64,000 bases of DNA from Pseudomonadota bacterium (GCA_026388315.1 JAPLKA010000118.1:16299-80298); one strand, 5' to 3'; shown: positions 43,322 to 53,599, counted from the stretch's first letter. The notes: generated by a model not told the origin, from the letters alone. Translations and numbers: made by a program.

Positions 43322-45607
43322 TTATTTATTTGCTTCCTGTTCCTTTTTCTCCCTCAATGCCTTCAGGATTCTTTCCGGGGTAATGGGGAGTTCTTTCATC
43401 TGTATGCCCAGTGCGTTGTAAATGGCGTTACCCAGTGCTGCTGCTGTGGGGTTCGTGAGTCCTTCGCCTGCCTCTTTTGCTCCGTAGGGTCCTTCCGGCT
43501 CGTAGGTGTCTATCTCAATAATCCCTGCTTCCGGCATCTCCGGCGCCCTGATGATTTTGTAGTCAACAAGGTTTGGATTCAACATCTTGCCATTGTCCAT
43601 AGGCATATCCTCGAGGTATGCGTAACCGGCCGCCATTGAAAAGGCCCCCTCAAGCTGACCGATGAGGCCGAGCTGGTTGATGGGCTGGCCGCAATCGTGT
43701 GCCGTCATGGCGTCAATAAGCGTAATTTTACCGGTTTCAGGATCTATTTCAGCTTCAACAGCCTGCATCATGTAACTGTATGCGGGGGAGATCATACCCT
43801 TTCTGTGAGGCGTATAGTAGCCGCGGCCTAGAATCCTCTGGCCGTCTTTTGCGCGGAGCGCCTTTTTCACGAGGTCAGTATATTTCATGCCCCTTTCAGG
43901 ACGTGCAACAACGTGAACCCATCTGTCCTTGATGTCAAGGTCATATACGATGTTCAGGCCCATTTCCGCGTAGGCAAATTCGAGGAGTTGTTTCTTTGCA
44001 TCCTCGCAGGCCATTTTCACTGCATTACCGGCCATGAGGGTCTGTCTCGATCCCCAAGCGCCAAGGTCTGCCGGGCAGTGGTCAGTATCGCCGGAGTGGA
44101 CCTTTATATCTTCTATTTTTACGCCAAGCGTTTCAGCGCAGATGATGGCCATAGTGGTATTAGAACCCTGACCGATATCCTGGCAGCCGACGTGAAGTTC
44201 AACGGTGCCGTCTTCGTTGATGGTGACAACAGCCGAGGAAAAGGAATAGGGCGAGTCGAACCAGTTAAAGATACCGCCTGACATAAAACCGCAAGAAGAG
44301 ATACCGATGCCTCTGTTGGGTGGAAGTTCTCCCTTTGCTTTAACCCATTTTTCGATTTCATTGATACATTGTTCCAAACCGCAACTCTGGATGAATGCCT
44401 GACCAGGGACTTCGTATCCCGGTGTGTGGCCGTTTTTGCGTCGCACCTCAAAGGGGTCAAGGCCAAGGTCTTTACATATCCAGTCGATCTGCTGCTCTGA
44501 ACAGAACATGGCCTGCGGTGCTCCGAAGCCACGCATCGACGTAGATGGCATTGTATTGGTATATACCCTGTATCCGTCGTAACGGTAGCCTCTCCATTTA
44601 TAGGGGAATGAATGGAAAAAACCGGAGAGGTAGAGTGCTGTTGCACCCATGCCTGTATAAGCGCCGCCATTTGAAAACATACGGGATTCCCTTGCGAGAA
44701 AGGTGCCGTCTTTTTTAACGCCTGTTCTTACATAGTAGAACATGGGGGTTCTTCTCTTTGATGCGATAAAGTCTTCTTCACGGGTGAAGACGATTTTTAC
44801 TGGTTTGAAAAGTTTTTTGGAGAGGACAGCGCTGCAGAACATTGCTGCATCGAGTTCGAACTTGCCGCCGAAGCCGCCGCCTACATAGGGTGCGAGGACG
44901 CGTACATCACCTTCTCTCATACCCAGCACGCCTGCTATAAGACCCTGTGTATAGTATGCAGACTGTGTTGATGCCCAGACTGTAAGCTTGCCGTCCGGTG
45001 TGTAACTCGAAACGGCTGCACGGGTCTCCATGCACATATGGTGCTGGCCGGAGCATTTAAACCAATCCTCTCTTATGTAATCGGCATCTTCAAACGCCTC
45101 ATCTACATCACCCCATTCGATATGACGCGTTACGTTAACGTTTCTCTCTATGCCCTCATGGATTTCGGGGGCTTCTTTCTTGATGGCATCAAGAGGTTCG
45201 TAGACTGCTGGCAATACTTCATATTCGACCTCGATGAGATCCAGGGCTGCTTCAGCGATTTCTTCAGTGATTGCCGCAACTGCTGCTACAGGTTCACCGA
45301 TGTAACGTACTTTTTCCAACGGAAGCACCTGTTCATCGCAGAGTTCTGAATACCGTCTCCAGATACCCTGTTTAATGCCGAGGGTGTCTTTTCCTGTTAC
45401 GACGGCCTTTACACCGGAAAGTTCCAGGGCCTTGCTCGCATCGATATTTATGATCTTTGCATGGGGATGGGGGCTCCGTAAGATTTTTCCATAGAGCATG
45501 CCGGGCAGCGTAACGTCGAAGGTATAAGTCGCCCTTCCCGTAACCTTCGCCACCCCGTCAATATTATGAACATGTGTATTAATGACAGAATATTTTGCGT
45601 GACTCAT
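43322..45607 (-). CDS. Molybdenum hydroxylase large subunit (xanthine dehydrogenase / CoxL family)
   Basis: 761 residues from ATG 45607 (AAGGAGGAGTG upstream). Aldehyde-oxidase a/b hammerhead (VAKVTGRATYTFDVTLPGML, KILRSPHPHAKI) then molybdopterin domain: GGGFGGKFELDAA, SMRGFGAPQAMF, HVGCQDIGQGSNTT, GSRQTLMAGNA, and the active-site Glu in GAKEAGEGL. It binds the Mo-cytosine dinucleotide cofactor and hydroxylates an aromatic, purine or aldehyde substrate. The CO-dehydrogenase loop AYRCSFR is absent (RGFGAP is present), so it is not CoxL proper. Substrate not readable. It overlaps neither neighbour; 1 bp from the small subunit. Confidence 0.9.
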   Translation of the reverse strand: MSHAKYSVINTHVHNIDGVAKVTGRATYTFDVTLPGMLYGKILRSPHPHAKIINIDASKALELSGVKAVVTGKDTLGIKQGIWRRYSELCDEQVLPLEKVRYIGEPVAAVAAITEEIAEAALDLIEVEYEVLPAVYEPLDAIKKEAPEIHEGIERNVNVTRHIEWGDVDEAFEDADYIREDWFKCSGQHHMCMETRAAVSSYTPDGKLTVWASTQSAYYTQGLIAGVLGMREGDVRVLAPYVGGGFGGKFELDAAMFCSAVLSKKLFKPVKIVFTREEDFIASKRRTPMFYYVRTGVKKDGTFLARESRMFSNGGAYTGMGATALYLSGFFHSFPYKWRGYRYDGYRVYTNTMPSTSMRGFGAPQAMFCSEQQIDWICKDLGLDPFEVRRKNGHTPGYEVPGQAFIQSCGLEQCINEIEKWVKAKGELPPNRGIGISSCGFMSGGIFNWFDSPYSFSSAVVTINEDGTVELHVGCQDIGQGSNTTMAIICAETLGVKIEDIKVHSGDTDHCPADLGAWGSRQTLMAGNAVKMACEDAKKQLLEFAYAEMGLNIVYDLDIKDRWVHVVARPERGMKYTDLVKKALRAKDGQRILGRGYYTPHRKGMISPAYSYMMQAVEAEIDPETGKITLIDAMTAHDCGQPINQLGLIGQLEGAFSMAAGYAYLEDMPMDNGKMLNPNLVDYKIIRAPEMPEAGIIEIDTYEPEGPYGAKEAGEGLTNPTAAALGNAIYNALGIQMKELPITPERILKALREKKEQEANK

Positions 45608-45608
45608 A

Positions 45609-46088
45609 TCACTCCTCCTTGTATTTGCCTTGTGCAACTGCATCAATGGCCCTTACGATGCTGTTGTAACCGGTGCAGCGGCAGATGTTGCCCTCGATGC
45701 TCTCTTTTATCGCGTGTTTTGTAGGGCTTTTATTCTCGTCGAGGAATGCGGTAGCAGACATAAGCATACCGGATGTGCAGAAACCGCACTGGTAGGAACC
45801 GTAATCAAGAAAAGCCTTCTGGATGGGGCTCAGCTTACCATTATCTTCAAGACCTTCAGATGTAACAACGTTCATGCCTTCTACCTGCACTGCAAGAACA
45901 GAACAGGACTTGACCGCCACGCCGTTCACGGTCACCGTACAGGCGCCGCATGAAACCGTTTCACAACCCCTTTTTGTACCGGTAAAACCGAGGTGATCCC
46001 TGATGACCTCGACGAGTAACGTCTTCGGGTTTATGAAAACTTCATAATCCTGGCCATTAACTGCTAATTTTAGTATTTGTTTTTCCAT
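45609..46088 (-). CDS. Molybdenum hydroxylase [2Fe-2S] subunit
   Basis: 159 residues from ATG 46088, eight bases after AGGAGG (a TTG nine bases earlier would be too near). The plant-type ferredoxin cluster is CETVSCGACTVTVNG ... SCSV, and the second, helical cluster is QCGFCTSGM ... EGNICRCTGYNSI. It passes electrons from the Mo site to FAD. Typical for CoxS, HcrC and NdhS-like chains. Confidence 0.93.
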   Translation of the reverse strand: MEKQILKLAVNGQDYEVFINPKTLLVEVIRDHLGFTGTKRGCETVSCGACTVTVNGVAVKSCSVLAVQVEGMNVVTSEGLEDNGKLSPIQKAFLDYGSYQCGFCTSGMLMSATAFLDENKSPTKHAIKESIEGNICRCTGYNSIVRAIDAVAQGKYKEE

Positions 46089-46109
46089 ATCTATCAACCT
46101 CCTTCGCTA

Positions 46110-46979
46110 TTAAGCCTTGGCCTGATCCCAAGCCTTCTTCAGCATCCTTTTGGTGAGAACACCGATGATGTGTCTTCTGTGTGCTTCAGATGCGTGAATA
46201 TCGTCTACAGGTTCGCATTCTTCAGATGCAATCTTTCCTGCTTCAGCAAAAAGCGCTTCATCATATTTTTTTCCTATAAGCAATTCTTCCACCTTCTTTA
46301 CCCGGAGTGGTACAGGCCCTGCGTTGCCGAGAACAACCCTGGCATCTTTGCAGGTTCCATCGTTATTTAGCGTTACAGACGCTGCAACAGCCACAATACC
46401 CATGTCGCTGTCCAGGAGGTTAAACTTCTGATAGGCTGCTCCGGTCTTTGGTTCCGGTACAGGAACCTGAACCTCAAGGACAATTTCGTCTTCATTCGTT
46501 TGAGTAGCAAAATAGTCAACAGAAAACTCATCCAGCGGGAATACCCTCTCGCCGTTTACGCCGCCAACTTTAATGCTTGCCTTCAATGAGATGAGAACAG
46601 GCGCAGGATCGCCTGCTGGATCGGCATGGGCAAGGTTGCCGCCGATGGTTCCCCAGTTACGTGTCTGTATGGAGGCGAGCTTGTTCTCCATAGCCACCAG
46701 CACCGGGTAGTTTTTAGCGATCACATCTGACTTCTCAATCGTCCGGTGGGTGGTTGTGGCGCCGATCTTCAGTCCATCTTTTGCATCAAAAGAAATGTAA
46801 TTCAGTTCTTTTACATGCTTGATGTCGAGAAGGTACTCCGGTGCAACCATCCCCTGTCTCATCACGATGAGCAGTGATTGGCCGCCGCAGATCACCTTGC
46901 ACTCGTCCTTATGCTCTGAGAGCATGGAGAGCGCTTCATTAAGTGAACCAGGTTTTAGATAGTTAAAATCGTATATCAT
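46110..46979 (-). CDS. Molybdenum hydroxylase FAD-binding subunit
   Basis: 289 residues: FAD loops CGGQSLLIVMRQGM and TIGGNLAHADPAGDPAPVL, then the CoxM-type C-terminal domain (SDMGIVAVAASVTL, ARVVLGNAGPVPLRV, EAHRRHIIGVLTKR). It lacks the Cys-rich insert that gives HcrB of 4-hydroxybenzoyl-CoA reductase its extra [4Fe-4S] cluster, so I do not assign that enzyme. It is the first gene of the FAD-FeS-Mo operon; repeat C copy 2 lies in its leader. Confidence 0.9.
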   Translation of the reverse strand: MIYDFNYLKPGSLNEALSMLSEHKDECKVICGGQSLLIVMRQGMVAPEYLLDIKHVKELNYISFDAKDGLKIGATTTHRTIEKSDVIAKNYPVLVAMENKLASIQTRNWGTIGGNLAHADPAGDPAPVLISLKASIKVGGVNGERVFPLDEFSVDYFATQTNEDEIVLEVQVPVPEPKTGAAYQKFNLLDSDMGIVAVAASVTLNNDGTCKDARVVLGNAGPVPLRVKKVEELLIGKKYDEALFAEAGKIASEECEPVDDIHASEAHRRHIIGVLTKRMLKKAWDQAKA

Positions 46980-46997
46980 AATCCTCTCCTTTCTATT

Positions 46998-47070
46998 ATT
47001 ACTGGGGCTTGCGTCGCCCCCTCTTCGAGCAAAGCCCGAAGAGACTTCCCCTCTCGCTCGTTGTGCGAGC
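46998..47070. repeat. Dispersed hairpin repeat C, copy 2
   Basis: Read on the minus strand: GCACAACGAGCGAGAGGGG, hairpin CTCTTCGGGC-TTT-GCTCGAAGAG, then GGGGGC-GACGCAA-GCCCC. It matches pstA-internal copy 1 but the central stem bases are changed on both arms while pairing is kept. It lies 20-90 bp upstream of the hydroxylase operon start. Confidence 0.7.
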
Positions 47071-47164
47071 TAATTCATTCATTGCTGCTAATGCGTTTAC
47101 CTTCATGCGTTATTAACCACATTTTTATTCAGCTTTTGGCAATACCATAGATTCTTCTTCGATA

Positions 47165-47434
47165 CTATCCTTCCGAATTGCATAACTGCATATCCATTAT
47201 TTTGTCTTCAATGTTCTGGATACAGTTCGGACTTGTTAGAATATTATCCGGTATGCCAAATTTCACATCTGTCGCTTCTTTAGGCTTCATTTTTAGATTG
47301 TCAATTAATCCCGATTCCAATAAACTTCCATGATACCCTTTCGAAAAACAGAGATAATAGTGCCTGCCCCTGTATATTGCACAATCGACACACATTGTTT
47401 TTGAAATAGGGCAGATCATCTTTTCTTTTGCCAT
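47165..47434 (-). CDS. Small Cys-containing hypothetical protein
   Basis: 89 residues. The N-terminal half has CPISKTMCVDCAIYRGRHYY then LCFSKGYHGSL, with four Cys that could bind a metal or iron-sulfur centre; a fifth and sixth (SPNCIQNIE, MQLC) lie towards the end. I recall similar unnamed Cys/YRGRHYY proteins in Desulfobacterota, but know no function. It is on the same strand as the hydroxylase operon, 186 bp upstream of it, and may be transcribed separately. Confidence 0.6.
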   Translation of the reverse strand: MAKEKMICPISKTMCVDCAIYRGRHYYLCFSKGYHGSLLESGLIDNLKMKPKEATDVKFGIPDNILTSPNCIQNIEDKIMDMQLCNSEG

Positions 47435-47656
47435 TGCTTACTCTCCTGATTGAAAGGTGATAACACTATACATTTTTCACGAATGGAAATTATTTACAAT
47501 ATTTGCCAAAAAGTCAAGCTAATTTTTTAACAGATTATATTTATTATAATAAACCGGTGAGTTACAATGCATATTATTTTGATATGTTAGTAGTTTTATA
47601 TTTGTTTACTATAGTGAACAATAAGCTTTAGCCGGGTCTTAGGTCATAGAAAAGGG

Positions 47657-47685
47657 TTGACAAAGAAGTTTTAATTTCATATAAA
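47657..47685 (+). promoter_or_regulatory. Consensus promoter of the dctP gene
   Basis: TTGACA (47657-47662), 17-base spacer, TATAAA (47680-47685), about 28 bp before the dctP start; AGGAGG follows at the right place. Confidence 0.65.
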
Positions 47686-47712
47686 GAGAAAAAAACGCTT
47701 AGGAGGGGTTTC

Positions 47713-48735
<1,023 letters not shown>

Positions 48736-48738
<3 letters not shown>

Positions 48739-48787
48739 GTAAATAAGTAAGTGAGTAGAGTAAGCTGAGTAAGTAATTAGGTAATTG
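48736..48787. repeat. AAGTAAGT short-word array after dctP
   Basis: TAAGTAAATAAGTAAGTGAG, TAGAGTAAGCTGAGTAAGTA, ATTAGGTAATT: repeated (A/T)AAGTA words begin at the dctP stop codon (the TAA is the first word). Confidence 0.65.
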
Positions 48788-48795
48788 TCTGAAAT

Positions 48796-48828
48796 AAAGG
48801 GGAATGCGCTTTTGCATTCCCCTTTTTA
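48796..48828 (+). terminator. Terminator after dctP
   Basis: AAGGGGAATGC-GCTTTT-GCATTCCCCTT, a perfect 11-bp stem with a T-run. Confidence 0.9.
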
Positions 48829-48866
48829 TTGTTCACATCGTAATTATTATTTGTTAATATAAGCCT

Positions 48867-49646
48867 ATGCCATACACTGTAGATATTAACTGTGACATGG
48901 GGGAATCCTTCGGGGATTATAAAATTGGAAACGACGAAAAGGTAGTCGAGCATATAACTTCTGCCAATATTGCCTGTGGTTTCCATGCCTCCGACCCGAA
49001 TGTTATGGAAAAAACAGTAAGGCTTTGCAAAGAACATGGGGTCATGCCGGGCGCCCATCCCGGTTATCCCGATTTGTTAGGGTTCGGGAGGAGGTTCATG
49101 GATGTGAGTGAACCGGAACTCATCAATTATATTCTTTATCAGATTGGTGCTTTGAAAGGATTTCTTGATTTATATGAAATACCCATTCAGCACGTAAAGC
49201 TCCATGGCGCGCTTTATAACTATTTAGTAAACGAGGAAAAATTATTTTTGAGTATTGTTGGGCCTTCCAGAAAGGCCTTTGGCAATATTATTTTTCTCAC
49301 ACTCGGGACAAAAAGGACTACGGCATTAAAAAAGACCTGTAAGGAGCAAGGAATCAGACTTGCGCTGGAAGCCTTTCCGGACAGGATGTATACGGACGAA
49401 GGAGAGCTCCTTCCCAGGAAATATAAAGAAGCGGTTTTACACGATAACGAACTGATTGCCACCCGGGCTGCACGCATGGTGAAGGAAAAGGGCATAGAGA
49501 GTATAAATGGTACATGGATAGAAATGGATATTGATACCCTTTGCATACACGGTGATAACCAGGAAAGCATAGAAGCAGCAAAAAAAATAAAAGAGTATTT
49601 GACAAGGGAAGGTGTAGAGATAAAATCGCTCTCGAGTTTTATGTAA
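48867..49646 (+). CDS. pxpA: 5-oxoprolinase subunit A (LamB/YcsF)
   Basis: 259 residues of the LamB/YcsF family: DINCDMGESFGDYKIGND, SANIACGFHASDPNVMEKTV, GVMPGAHPGYPDLLGFGRR, HVKLHGALYNYL and the C-terminal IDTLCIHGDNQESIE. With PxpB and PxpC it forms the prokaryotic ATP-dependent 5-oxoprolinase, converting 5-oxoproline (pyroglutamate) to glutamate. No ribosome site precedes ATG 48867. It leads a pxpABC-liv gene run. Confidence 0.93.
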   Translation: MPYTVDINCDMGESFGDYKIGNDEKVVEHITSANIACGFHASDPNVMEKTVRLCKEHGVMPGAHPGYPDLLGFGRRFMDVSEPELINYILYQIGALKGFLDLYEIPIQHVKLHGALYNYLVNEEKLFLSIVGPSRKAFGNIIFLTLGTKRTTALKKTCKEQGIRLALEAFPDRMYTDEGELLPRKYKEAVLHDNELIATRAARMVKEKGIESINGTWIEMDIDTLCIHGDNQESIEAAKKIKEYLTREGVEIKSLSSFM

Positions 49647-49701
49647 AAACCTCTGTTGTTAAATATAATTAACTGAAATATTTTAAAGAATTGCAGGGAC
49701 T

Positions 49702-50343
49702 ATGGAATATTTGAGATATGGAGAAGACGGGATTCGTATCGTATTCGGAGACAGAATTGATCCCGTTATCAACGAAAAGGTGAGAAGATATTATTTGTAC
49801 CTGAAATCACTTGCCCTTAAGGAAATTGTTGATATTATACCATCTTTCATGTCTTGCCTAATTCGTTTTAACAGCGAAACAATCTCTTTCGAAAAACTTG
49901 TTTCTTACTTAACAGAAAAAGAATCCCGTATAAGCGCCTTTGATGTCCCTGAGCTGGCGGTTCATGAAATCCCTGTTGTTTATGGGGGCGAAGGCGGTCC
50001 GGACATGGAGTTTGTCGTTTCCTATACAAAGCTTTCAGAAGATGAAGTGATAGACCTTCATACGTCAACCGTATATACTGTTTACACAATCGGGTTTATG
50101 CCCGGGTTTCCCTATCTTGGCAGTCTCGATGAAAGATTATATGTCCCGCGCCTTGAAACACCGCGCGCTAAGGTTCCAAAGGGTTCTGTCGGGCTTGCAC
50201 AGCTTCAGACGGGTATCTATACGTATGAGTCCCCTGGCGGCTGGCAGGTTATCGGAAAAACCGAAGCAAGGTTATTTGACCACACGACTGAGCCGTACTG
50301 TCTGATGAAGATGGGTGATAGAGTGAGGTTCATAAGGGCATGA
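49702..50343 (+). CDS. pxpB: 5-oxoprolinase subunit B (KipI-like)
   Basis: 213 residues: IVFGDRIDPVINEKVRRYY, EIPVVYGGEGGPDMEFV, YTIGFMPGFPYLGSLDERL, VPRLETPRAKVPKGSVGLA and YTYESPGGWQVIGKTEARLF. The GFMPGFPYLG and SPGGWQ(V/I)IG motifs define the KipI/PxpB domain. It overlaps pxpC by 4 nt (ATGA). Confidence 0.93.
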   Translation: MEYLRYGEDGIRIVFGDRIDPVINEKVRRYYLYLKSLALKEIVDIIPSFMSCLIRFNSETISFEKLVSYLTEKESRISAFDVPELAVHEIPVVYGGEGGPDMEFVVSYTKLSEDEVIDLHTSTVYTVYTIGFMPGFPYLGSLDERLYVPRLETPRAKVPKGSVGLAQLQTGIYTYESPGGWQVIGKTEARLFDHTTEPYCLMKMGDRVRFIRA

Positions 50344-51290
50344 TTGAGATTATACATCCGGGTTGGTTGTCACTGATAGTTGATGAAGGAAGGTACGGTC
50401 ATGCAGATTCTGGCGTTCCCCCTTCTGCCGCACTTGATTCGTTTGCTTACAAAATGCTTAACGTATTGTTAAAAAACCCATCCGGCGCCCCTGCCATTGA
50501 AGTGATGGGTAAGGATTTTTCCCTGCAAATCCATGCAGATGTGACATGCGCTCTTACGGGTGCCAGGGTGGAAGCTACCCTCAACGGTGAGCCATTGGAG
50601 CCATGGACATCGTTCTGTGCGCAAAGAGGGAGTATGTTGAAGGTAAAAGCCATCCTTGAAGGTTTCCGTTACTATGTTGGTTTCTCCGGAAAAATGGATG
50701 CGGAATGGGTAATGAACAGTTTTTCAACGAACCTTGAATGCAGGTTTGGTGGGTTCAGGGGCAGACAATTCGTGAAAGGCGACAGGATCAGGATTACAGG
50801 GCCAAGAATGGAAAAACCAAACACAATACATGAAAAAAACATACCGGGCATGAAGCCTCCCCATGTACTCCGTTTTGTGGAAGGGCCAGAGATGGAATAT
50901 TTTCCCCATGAATCTCTCAGGAGATTGTTTGAAAAAAAGGCATTCTCATGGTATAACGTTTCTTCCAAGTCGAATCGAACGGGTATCAGATTAGAAGGTG
51001 AACCATTGGCATTCAAGGAAAGAGTCGAAAAGAGTATTGTCTCTGAAGGAATTCTGCCTGGCACCATACAGATACCCGGTGACGGTTTACCCATCATTAT
51101 GCTGCATGAAAGAACTATAGGCGGGTATGCACGGTTGGGGGTAATTAGCAGGGCTGACCGTGATCTTCTTGCTCACCTTAAACCTGGGGACAAGGTTACA
51201 CTTGAAACGGTTGAACCAAAGGAAGCAGAACAACTCTGGAACAAAAAAGCACAGCTTTATGATGCACACCAAAAACACTACAGGAGGTAG
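50340..51290 (+). CDS. pxpC: 5-oxoprolinase subunit C (KipA / biotin-dependent carboxyltransferase-like)
   Basis: 316 residues: GWLSLIVDEGRYGHADSGVP, SGAPAIEVMGKDFSLQI, CALTGARVEATLNGEPL, VGFSGKMDA, SNRTGIRLEGEPLAF, SEGILPGTIQIPGDGLPIIM and RLGVISRADRDLLAHL. This is the KipA/AHS2 fold of PxpC. It ends 4 bp before the liv receptor start, so it is probably co-transcribed with the transporter. Confidence 0.93.
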   Translation: MIEIIHPGWLSLIVDEGRYGHADSGVPPSAALDSFAYKMLNVLLKNPSGAPAIEVMGKDFSLQIHADVTCALTGARVEATLNGEPLEPWTSFCAQRGSMLKVKAILEGFRYYVGFSGKMDAEWVMNSFSTNLECRFGGFRGRQFVKGDRIRITGPRMEKPNTIHEKNIPGMKPPHVLRFVEGPEMEYFPHESLRRLFEKKAFSWYNVSSKSNRTGIRLEGEPLAFKERVEKSIVSEGILPGTIQIPGDGLPIIMLHERTIGGYARLGVISRADRDLLAHLKPGDKVTLETVEPKEAEQLWNKKAQLYDAHQKHYRR

Positions 51291-51294
51291 TACA

Positions 51295-52596
51295 ATGAAA
51301 TATCGAAAAACGGCTCATTTTTTCATCGTTTTGTTCTTGGCTCTTCTTTTTGTAGCTCCCCCGCTTTTTGCGCAGGAGAAAGAGATCAGGATCGGCGTTC
51401 TCTATCCACTATCAGGCGCTGCAGCTACAATCGGGAGAGACCTTCAGAGGGCAGCGGAACTGACCGCAGATATTATCAACAACAAGACTCCCGGTGTTGA
51501 TATACCCATGGCACAGTGGGGAGGAATACCGAATTTAAAGGGCGCTAAAATTAAACTGATCTTTGCAGACCATCGCGGCGAGCCTGACCGTGGAGCAGAC
51601 CTGGCGAAAAGACTCATCCTTGACGACAAAGTTGTCGGGTTAATGGGCGCCTACCATAGCTCAGTTACGAAGACCGTCAGCGCTGTGGCCGAGCGCTATG
51701 GAATCCCCATGATCAATGATTCATCGACATCACCCGAACTTACAAAAAGGGGATTGAAATGGTTCTGGCGTACAACCCCCCATGATGATCTTTTTAACAA
51801 AGACCTTTTTGAGCTTCTCAAGGGGTTGACAGAAGGAAAGGTAAAGGGTGTTAAGGCCATTCCTAAGGACCAGCTTAAAAATGTTGTCTATGCATGTGAA
51901 AACACAGAATGGGGTTCCAGCGTAGCAAAATCAATAGAGGGATTTGCAAAAGAATACGGTTTCAATATAACGAAAGGGATACTATACAACGCAAACTCAC
52001 CTGACCTCACCTCAGAAGCAAAAGCCCTTGTTTCTGCTAAACCGGATGTTATGCTGTTCGCATCCTACCTCTCTGACTCACTCCTCATGATCAGAACCTT
52101 GAAGGGCATGAGGGCGTCAACCAACTTTTTCTGGGGACAGGATGCGGGCTTTGAAATGGCTGATTTTGTTAAAACACTTGGCACAGACACAAACGGTGTT
52201 CTGACGAGAACAGTCTTTATCGCAAAGATTACAAAGGTAAAAAAGGTAGCAGGCCAGGTCAATGCCCTTTACAAGAAAAAATATGGCGATGATCTTACAG
52301 GCGCCACTGCCCGTTCAGTCGTAGGAGTCCAGGCATGGGCATATGCTCTGAATAAAGCCGGTTCAACCGACCCCAAGGCTATCCAGAAGGCATGCAATGA
52401 GATGAATATTCCTGCCAACGATCTGGTCATGCCATGGGCGGGGGTTAAATTTGATGCAACCGGCCAGAATATTCTCGGCAGAGGTCTTATCGGGCAGTAC
52501 CAGAAGACCAAAGATGGCAAAATCGATCTTGAGATCATTTACCCCTTTGAGCTTGCCACTGCCAATATGATCTATCCGTTCCCGGGATGGAAGTAA
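51295..52596 (+). CDS. LIV-type ABC transporter substrate-binding protein
   Basis: 433 residues from ATG 51295 behind AGGAGGTAG; a frame from 51160 lies inside pxpC. Signal peptide (to about 25, APPLFAQ), then the type I periplasmic fold: IRIGVLYPLSGAAATIGRDL, LIFADHRGEPDRGADLAKRL, MGAYHSSVTKTVSAVAERYG with ligand residues, PMINDSSTSPELTKRG, and VMLFASYLSDSLLMIRTLKG. Members bind branched-chain amino acids, urea, short amides or other polar compounds. Its place after pxpABC suggests a glutamate- or amide-related ligand, by inference. Confidence 0.9.
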   Translation: MKYRKTAHFFIVLFLALLFVAPPLFAQEKEIRIGVLYPLSGAAATIGRDLQRAAELTADIINNKTPGVDIPMAQWGGIPNLKGAKIKLIFADHRGEPDRGADLAKRLILDDKVVGLMGAYHSSVTKTVSAVAERYGIPMINDSSTSPELTKRGLKWFWRTTPHDDLFNKDLFELLKGLTEGKVKGVKAIPKDQLKNVVYACENTEWGSSVAKSIEGFAKEYGFNITKGILYNANSPDLTSEAKALVSAKPDVMLFASYLSDSLLMIRTLKGMRASTNFFWGQDAGFEMADFVKTLGTDTNGVLTRTVFIAKITKVKKVAGQVNALYKKKYGDDLTGATARSVVGVQAWAYALNKAGSTDPKAIQKACNEMNIPANDLVMPWAGVKFDATGQNILGRGLIGQYQKTKDGKIDLEIIYPFELATANMIYPFPGWK

Positions 52597-52599
52597 TGT

Positions 52600-52649
52600 A
52601 AATTGCGGATTGGGGATTGCGGATTGCGGATTGAAAAATCTGCAATCCC
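52600..52649. repeat. GGATTGC short-word array
   Basis: AATTGCGGATTGGGGATTGC, GGATTGCGGATTG, then CTGCAATCCC in inverted orientation: at least four GGATTGC words between the receptor and livH. Confidence 0.75.
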
Positions 52650-52711
52650 TTTCCCGCCTTCTGAATTATATCTAAAGATAGGTTTGTTTGTTTTTTTGAG
52701 GCATAAAAATT

Positions 52712-53599
52712 ATGACCTTAATTGATGCTTTATTACAGGGAATTCTGATGGGGCTTCTCTTTGCCCTCGTTGCCCTTGGGTTGAACATTATCTGGGGTGT
52801 TATGGACATCGTCAACTTTGCCCATGGCGAATTCCTTATGATCGGTATGTACACCACCTACTGGACGAGTCTCCTCCTTGACATCGATCCCCTTCTTACG
52901 CTTCCTGTGGCTGCCCTTGTTGGGGTTCTGCTCGGGATAGCGTCCTATTACGGCCTGATCAGGTATCTCCTCCGGGGCCCTGCAATTGCTCAGCTCTTCG
53001 GGACATTCGGTCTCATGCTCTTTCTTCGATACCTTGCGCAGTTCCTCTTTGGAATAGATTACCGGATCATCCAGAAGGGTATCCTGATTGGAAAATCCCT
53101 CTCCATCGGTCCCTTCATTTTTGACTGCACAAAACTTGCTGCAGGCTTACTCAGCCTGTTTGCCTTCGCATTCGTATACTATTTTCTCAATAAAACAAAA
53201 ACAGGAAAGGCCCTCAAGGCAACATCGATAAACAAGGAAGCCGCTTCTTATATGGGCATCAGGACAGACAAGATGAATGCCATTGCGTGGGCTATAGGCG
53301 GTGGTACAGTGGGTATTGCCGGGGGTTTACTGGCGAATTTCTATTACGTCTACCCCACGGTAGGTCTTCTCTTTGTCATGATCGCTTTTGCCTGTGTCGC
53401 ACTAGGCGGGTTCGGGAGCATTAAAGGGGTCTTTTTCGCCGGTTTACTTGTAGGCATTCTCGAAATGGTTTTCCCCGTCTTCGGTTCTCTCGTGAACTCG
53501 GATTTCCTCGGTCCTCATTTTAAATTTACCATAGTCTATCTTACTTATTTTATCATTGTTGTTTTTAGACCTCAGGGGTTATTCGGTTGGAAAAATTAA
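52712..53599 (+). CDS. livH: LIV-type ABC transporter permease LivH
   Basis: 295 residues, about eight helices: LIDALLQGILMGLLFALVAL, GVMDIVNFAHGEFLMIGMYT, QLFGTFGLMLFLRYLAQFLF, ATSINKEAASYMGIRTDKMN and CVALGGFGSIKGVFFAGLLV. The NFAHGEFLM and ALGGFGSIKGV motifs are those of LivH. It overlaps livM by 13 nt. Confidence 0.92.
   Translation: MTLIDALLQGILMGLLFALVALGLNIIWGVMDIVNFAHGEFLMIGMYTTYWTSLLLDIDPLLTLPVAALVGVLLGIASYYGLIRYLLRGPAIAQLFGTFGLMLFLRYLAQFLFGIDYRIIQKGILIGKSLSIGPFIFDCTKLAAGLLSLFAFAFVYYFLNKTKTGKALKATSINKEAASYMGIRTDKMNAIAWAIGGGTVGIAGGLLANFYYVYPTVGLLFVMIAFACVALGGFGSIKGVFFAGLLVGILEMVFPVFGSLVNSDFLGPHFKFTIVYLTYFIIVVFRPQGLFGWKN

Noticed and set aside
42530..46979. Naming the hydroxylase as CO dehydrogenase or 4-hydroxybenzoyl-CoA reductase
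   Set aside because: The AYRCSFR loop and the HcrB extra cluster are not seen; only the family can be supported.
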